From positions 1-40,940 of IMG/VR virus record IMGVR_UViG_3300042526_000248: 40,940 nucleotides of DNA; one strand, written 5' to 3'. The DNA comes from a virus. The position numbers and the translations under genes are program-made. Below the pieces are notes generated by a model. It was not told the origin of the DNA. It did no database searches and worked only from the letters and a program-made list of their open reading frames with translations. This document shows positions 37,610 to 40,940 of this stretch, piece after piece. Position 1 is the stretch's first letter; every line of letters begins with the position of its first letter.

Positions 37610-37830
37610 GAATTTTGATTTGGAAATTTTTATATAGCCCACCAGAATTTTCAATTTCCGTAAAGTGGTATAGCGATTTGAATTTAGAAAAATTAATCCA
37701 GTTTTTTGTATCCAGAATTTTGGAATAGTTTTTTCAATTTAGAAAAATTCGACTAGTTTTTTCAGTTTGGAAAATTTAGTCTAGCTATCTGAATTTCAGA
37801 ATTTCCATTTTTGTATATACAGAATCAAAA
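37610..37830. repeat. Degenerate repeat array in non-coding DNA
   Basis: A motif close to AATTTAGAAAAATT plus TAG and a T-run recurs from about 37617, 37680, 37736 and 37764. CAGAATTT recurs near 37642, 37713 and 37797. Some intervals are about 28 or 56 bases. Units are imperfect, AT-rich and partly self-complementary. No reading frame runs through. It may be an origin, a partition or packaging site, or decayed sequence. Confidence 0.6.
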
Positions 37831-38036
37831 GCGCCAGTACGGGGCAATAAGTATTATTTAGAATTATTCTATATAATAATCCAATCCAATCAATCAAAAA
37901 TAAATATTACAAAAGACTTGTTTAATTAAAAAATATTATTATTTGCACGTACGTACATTTATATAAATAAGAAAGTAACTATTTTTAAGTGTAATTAGTT
38001 GATTATCAATTGAAATGAAAATAAATGAATTATTTT
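37831..38036. other. AT-rich non-coding stretch before the right-end promoter
   Basis: Very A/T-rich with only GTACGTAC near 37950 and CAATCCAATCAATCAA near 37880 standing out. No gene seen. It links the repeat array to the promoter at 38037-38077. Confidence 0.6.
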
Positions 38037-38077
38037 TGTGTAAATTTGCACAATATTAAAATAAAGTTGTATATTTG
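38037..38077 (+). promoter_or_regulatory. Strong promoter with palindromic operator-like site
   Basis: TTTG (38045-38048) and TATATTTG (38070-38077), spacing 21. The -33 box sits in TGTGTAAATTTGCACA (38037-38052), a palindrome with one mismatched pair. It is near-identical in layout and much of its sequence to the promoter at 29020-29060. It drives the small-gene arc. Confidence 0.85.
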
Positions 38078-38122
38078 TAGAGAAGAAAGAAACAAAGTAT
38101 TAAAAACTAAAAAAAAGAAAAC

Positions 38123-38485
38123 ATGGAAGCAAGAAACGAAAAATTAAAAGAATTGTTTAACGGATATGACAATTTAAGTAGTTGGATTGATTTAAATGAC
38201 GATACGTTAAACGATAATATGTTTGAGACTTCTGAAGACTTAAGAGAATATTTGGAAGATAGAATAAGAGAACAAGAAATAGTTTACTATGTAAGTGCAA
38301 TGGATTATTTAAAAGACAATGATAATAGTTTACGTACTTCTCTAGAAATAGCATACGAAATGGGGTTTGAATTACAAAATGTAAATTCTGAATTACTTGC
38401 TACTTTATTACTTCAGGAAGATTTAATGGAAGATTTAGTAAATTTCATTTATGAAGTAGAAAACGAAGAAATTTTTAACGATTAA
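38123..38485 (+). CDS. Acidic 120-residue protein, first gene of the right-end operon
   Basis: Very acidic and helical (LSSWIDLNDDTLNDNMFET, REYLEDRIREQEIVYYV, LLQEDLMEDLVNFIYEV). It follows the strong promoter with a leader of about 38 nt. Small acidic early proteins in other phages often mimic DNA or bind host enzymes (for example Ocr-like or anti-restriction proteins), but no similarity is shown here. Composition is like the main genome, unlike the following genes. Confidence 0.75.
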   Translation: MEARNEKLKELFNGYDNLSSWIDLNDDTLNDNMFETSEDLREYLEDRIREQEIVYYVSAMDYLKDNDNSLRTSLEIAYEMGFELQNVNSELLATLLLQEDLMEDLVNFIYEVENEEIFND

Positions 38486-38495
38486 TTTAAACACT

Positions 38496-38621
38496 ATGCA
38501 AAAGACTTTTAAACTTTATTTATTTGGTGAAATAGTTTATAAATCAAAAGATTTATTAATAATCCAAGCAATGAAAAACACCTATAAAGAAGAACTACAA
38601 AAATTTTTAATAATAAAATAA
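38496..38621 (+). CDS. Hypothetical 41-residue peptide
   Basis: ATG 38496 lies 10 bases after the previous stop. MQKTFKLYLFGEIVYKSKD is followed by a helix (LIIQAMKNTYKEELQKFLI). Same operon. No family. Confidence 0.55.
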   Translation: MQKTFKLYLFGEIVYKSKDLLIIQAMKNTYKEELQKFLIIK

Positions 38622-38627
38622 AAAGCC

Positions 38628-38786
38628 ATGAATACAGAAATTAAAAAAAGACTTGAATACATAAGACAAGAAATACAAAAAGAATGTATCTCATATAGTG
38701 AAATAGCAGAACTACAAACGTTAAAAAGTTACATTGATAAAGACGATACAGAACTATTACAATGGTTAGAATTTACAGGAATTTAA
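38628..38786 (+). CDS. Hypothetical 52-residue protein
   Basis: ATG 38628. Two helices: IKKRLEYIRQEIQKECI then YSEIAELQTLKSYI, ending in DDTELLQWLEFTGI. The pattern (short amphipathic helix pair with an SYSEIAEL turn) is common in small Bacteroidota phage proteins. Function unknown. Confidence 0.6.
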   Translation: MNTEIKKRLEYIRQEIQKECISYSEIAELQTLKSYIDKDDTELLQWLEFTGI

Positions 38787-38802
38787 TTTAAAAAAAGAAA
38801 CT

Positions 38803-38940
38803 ATGGAAACGCAAAACATTACTTTATTTATTGAAAGTATAAACAATAAAATAGTAAAACTAGAAAGAACAAACGAGATACTAGAAATTAGACGTTATAA
38901 GCGTATATTAGAAATAGTATGGAGTAATTATAAGAAATAA
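38803..38940 (+). CDS. Hypothetical 45-residue protein (complete copy)
   Basis: METQNITLFIESINNK, then a charged helix with EILEIRRYKRILEIVW. The repeat begins inside codon 5, so only this copy has the start codon. Unknown function. Confidence 0.6.
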   Translation: METQNITLFIESINNKIVKLERTNEILEIRRYKRILEIVWSNYKK

Positions 38941-38967
38941 TAAAATAAACCTTTAAAACAAAAGAAA

Positions 38968-39270
38968 ATGAGAAAGATAACACAACAAGCAGTAAATAAT
39001 TTTTATAACGCAAAAGCATTTAAAAGCAACAATACAAACGTAATTGTAAAAGAAAACGTAACAATTTTAAAACTATATAATACAGAAATAGCATATCTAT
39101 ATAACGACCCACAAAGAACGTTAAGTATAACGAATGGAGGATATGAAACAAACACAACAAAAGAACGTTTAAACGCCTTAAACGGGGTATCTATACAACA
39201 AAAAAAAGGCGTTTGGTATTTGAACGGGAATGAATGGAGTGGTAAATTAATTGATATTAAAACGAAATAA
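38968..39270 (+). CDS. Hypothetical 100-residue protein (right repeat copy)
   Basis: Identical to the gene at 153-455. Here it lies downstream of its natural promoter at 38037-38077, so this copy is the one in intact operon context. Confidence 0.75.
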   Translation: MRKITQQAVNNFYNAKAFKSNNTNVIVKENVTILKLYNTEIAYLYNDPQRTLSITNGGYETNTTKERLNALNGVSIQQKKGVWYLNGNEWSGKLIDIKTK

Positions 39271-39271
39271 A

Positions 39272-39418
39272 ATGTATATAATTACGGGAATAGACAGACA
39301 GGGCAAACGTTTCAGGATAGAAACAGAAACGCCACAACATTACAATATTTATAAGGGAAGTTTATGGTTAAAATGTACCATAACAGAAAGAAAGAAACTA
39401 ATTAAAAGATATTATTAA
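39272..39418 (+). CDS. Hypothetical 48-residue protein (right repeat copy)
   Basis: Identical to 457-603, with the same one-base spacings to both neighbours. Confidence 0.6.
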   Translation: MYIITGIDRQGKRFRIETETPQHYNIYKGSLWLKCTITERKKLIKRYY

Positions 39419-39419
39419 G

Positions 39420-39614
39420 ATGAAACACGCAATAAAAACACTAGAAAAAAGCATACGACTAAACAAGGTATTAAGACTACCAATGTTCACACTTTGGGAA
39501 AATAGCGATAAGATGCTAATATATTCAGATACTCAATACAACCATGCTGAAGCTGAAACACTAAGCGAATTAATAGAAATAGTAAAGGAAACTTATAACG
39601 TATCAATAATATGA
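39420..39614 (+). CDS. Hypothetical 64-residue protein (right repeat copy)
   Basis: Identical to 605-799. The stop overlaps the next start. Confidence 0.7.
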   Translation: MKHAIKTLEKSIRLNKVLRLPMFTLWENSDKMLIYSDTQYNHAEAETLSELIEIVKETYNVSII

Positions 39615-39784
39615 AGGCAAAAGCAAAACAATTAAAACAAGGATATACATTTACTAAAAACAATTATACTTTATTTTATTCAGCAGGAAGATATTTTTAT
39701 ACTGCATTATATAAAAACGAGTCCGCGTATACATTAAAAGAACTAAAAAGAATAGTATTAATAAATCATAGTATAAGCATATGA
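39611..39784 (+). CDS. Hypothetical 57-residue protein (right repeat copy)
   Basis: Identical to 796-969. Coupled to both neighbours by ATGA overlaps. Confidence 0.6.
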   Translation: MKAKAKQLKQGYTFTKNNYTLFYSAGRYFYTALYKNESAYTLKELKRIVLINHSISI

Positions 39785-39867
39785 ATGGATTACAACAATT
39801 AACCGCCTTAATACTTTTATATGTAGGTTACACACTAATAAAACTAACATTGATAAACTTAATATAA
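39781..39867 (+). CDS. Predicted 28-residue membrane peptide (right repeat copy)
   Basis: Identical to 966-1052: a single hydrophobic helix. Confidence 0.45.
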   Translation: MNGLQQLTALILLYVGYTLIKLTLINLI

Positions 39868-39873
39868 TATAAC

Positions 39874-40176
39874 ATGAAAACATATACACTACCACAAATG
39901 AAAGATATGTACTATGAATACATAAACAACTATATAACCATTTCAAGAATGGCAGAAGACTATCAAACAAGCGTCAACACAATATCCACAATACTAAACA
40001 AAATCAAACTACGATACAGAATAACAAACAGAACAATAACAATATATAAAAGCATAAGCAGAACAAGTTTACAAGCGATTGAATACATACCAATAAAAGA
40101 TATAATACAACATAATGAAGCAATACAATTAATACAAAATAAATACCCTGATTATATAATAGAAAGATATAACTAA
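39874..40176 (+). CDS. Putative helix-turn-helix protein (right repeat copy)
   Basis: Identical to 1059-1361. The helix-turn-helix candidate is at residues 21-44. Confidence 0.65.
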   Translation: MKTYTLPQMKDMYYEYINNYITISRMAEDYQTSVNTISTILNKIKLRYRITNRTITIYKSISRTSLQAIEYIPIKDIIQHNEAIQLIQNKYPDYIIERYN

Positions 40177-40202
40177 CTAAACAACACAACAAACAATAAT
40201 AC

Positions 40203-40232
40203 AAGCCTTTACATATAGTAAGGGCTTTTTTT
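40203..40232 (+). terminator. Intrinsic terminator (right repeat copy)
   Basis: Same stem and T-run as 1388-1417. Confidence 0.85.
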
Positions 40233-40940
40233 ATATCAATACATTATAATCCAATAAAAAACACACAAAAAACATTAACAAACAACAAACAAAACCATAT
40301 TATATATTTACACAAAAGAATAAAACAACTTTGCACAAAAGCTATAAAAACCATAGATTGAATTTACACAAAACCAAAATAAACTAAGTTCGCACCATTT
40401 ATACAAATCCACAACAATTGCAATTTAAAAAAACAAACCACAAAACAACCTAAACAACTGAAATACAACATACTTAACAATTTACTTAACACATAACGTC
40501 CTGAGAGTCAGGAGGGAGGGTGTACCCCATGCTCATGGAAAAAGGGTAAAAGTCTATATAGACATGCCTACAAAATTTCTGATTTTAAACACTTTCCAAT
40601 TAAAAACTGCCTATAAAATTTCTAAAAAAAAACTAATGTTATTTAAAAAATTTTCGTGTAAATTATTGGATGTGAATTAAAGGCATGCAATCACGCACAG
40701 CATACCCAGAGCGAAGCTTCTAAGCGAGCCAATCAGAACATTACAAACTGTTAAAGGTTGGGATATAGTTACTCCAAGTTACCTGAGTGGGCAGGAGTGT
40801 CAATCGTTGTCGTAAAACGACGTTTACATGACGAAGTGAAGTTACAAGAAATAATTGACATAATCAAGTGTTTTAGTAAAATATATGTAATTATTTGTTA
40901 AGTAGTTAGTTTATTGGACTGTGTATTTTTGTGTAATTTT
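40233..40940. other. Non-coding region, right repeat copy (truncated by window end)
   Basis: The same hairpins, palindrome and direct repeats as 1418-2125; it stops before the promoter that follows in the left copy. No gene seen. Confidence 0.7.

Larger units (their letters stand above)
38816..40940. repeat. Right copy of 2125-bp terminal direct repeat
   Basis: It matches 1-2125 with one difference found (40880 A; 2065 T), 61 bases from the right end. It ends within the T-rich stretch TTTTTGTGTAATTTT. Confidence 0.97.

Noticed and set aside
37610-37830. CRISPR array
   Set aside because: Repeat units are imperfect, irregularly spaced and without unique spacers; no cas genes.

Overview
The window is one complete or near-complete genome of a tailed phage (siphovirus type, HK97-fold capsid) that infects a member of the Bacteroidota, most likely a Flavobacterium-like host. 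The host call rests on three things. The DNA is very AT-rich. Shine-Dalgarno sequences are generally absent before start codons. Several transcription units begin with the Bacteroidota promoter pattern TTTG/TTG, about 19-23 nt, then TAnnTTTG (for example 2138-2167, 29028-29060, 38045-38077). I see no integrase, no CI-type repressor, no tRNA gene and no CRISPR array. The first 2125 bases recur at 38816-40940 with one mismatch (2065 T, 40880 A), so the unique sequence is 38,815 bp. Either the genome is circular or circularly permuted and the contig overlaps itself, or these are long direct terminal repeats.

Layout. (1) Repeat and adjoining arc (38123-40490, again at 1-1361): a run of very small + strand genes of unknown function, including one helix-turn-helix candidate, driven by a strong promoter at 38045-38077 and closed by a terminator at 1388-1417. 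(2) A 0.8-kb non-coding region (1418-2191) in which strand composition flips sharply near 1680 and hairpins and repeats cluster. (3) Accessory/nucleotide block 2192-5433: SSB-like DUF3127 protein, MazG pyrophosphohydrolase, DUF3310 protein, an HNH homing endonuclease and small membrane proteins. (4) Packaging and head, 5433-12310: terminase small and large subunits, portal (the only gene on the minus strand), prohead protease, connectors and major capsid protein. (5) Tail, 12367-28267: tail tube, completion protein, chaperone, 1199-residue tape measure, baseplate proteins, collagen-like and beta-structured fibres, with a second HNH endonuclease. (6) Lysis, 28274-28943: holin candidate and M15 peptidase endolysin. 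(7) Regulation, replication and recombination, 29083-35195: Cys-rich protein, winged-helix candidate, replisome-organiser-like protein with an iteron-like array inside its gene, RecA-fold helicase, GIY-YIG-like nuclease, ERF annealing protein and YqaJ-type exonuclease. (8) 35216-37523: RlpA-like protein, PP-loop ATPase of PAPS-reductase type and zinc-ribbon proteins.

The genes work together as a standard phage programme. Small early genes and the DUF3127/MazG/DUF3310 set prepare the host. The initiator and helicase pair, with ERF and exonuclease, replicate and recombine the DNA. Structural operons then build capsid and tail, and holin plus endolysin release the particles.

The least ordinary parts are: two RNAs (26612-26690 and 30091-30180) that both fold as an interleaved two-stem pseudoknot ending in a U-run; six helically phased 11-bp units followed by a 15-bp purine repeat inside the replication gene; an inverted portal gene with back-to-back terminators and overlapping opposed promoters; two nearly identical 50-bp promoters carrying a palindromic operator-like site; and a degenerate repeat array at 37610-37830. 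All functions are read from sequence motifs; no database search was run.
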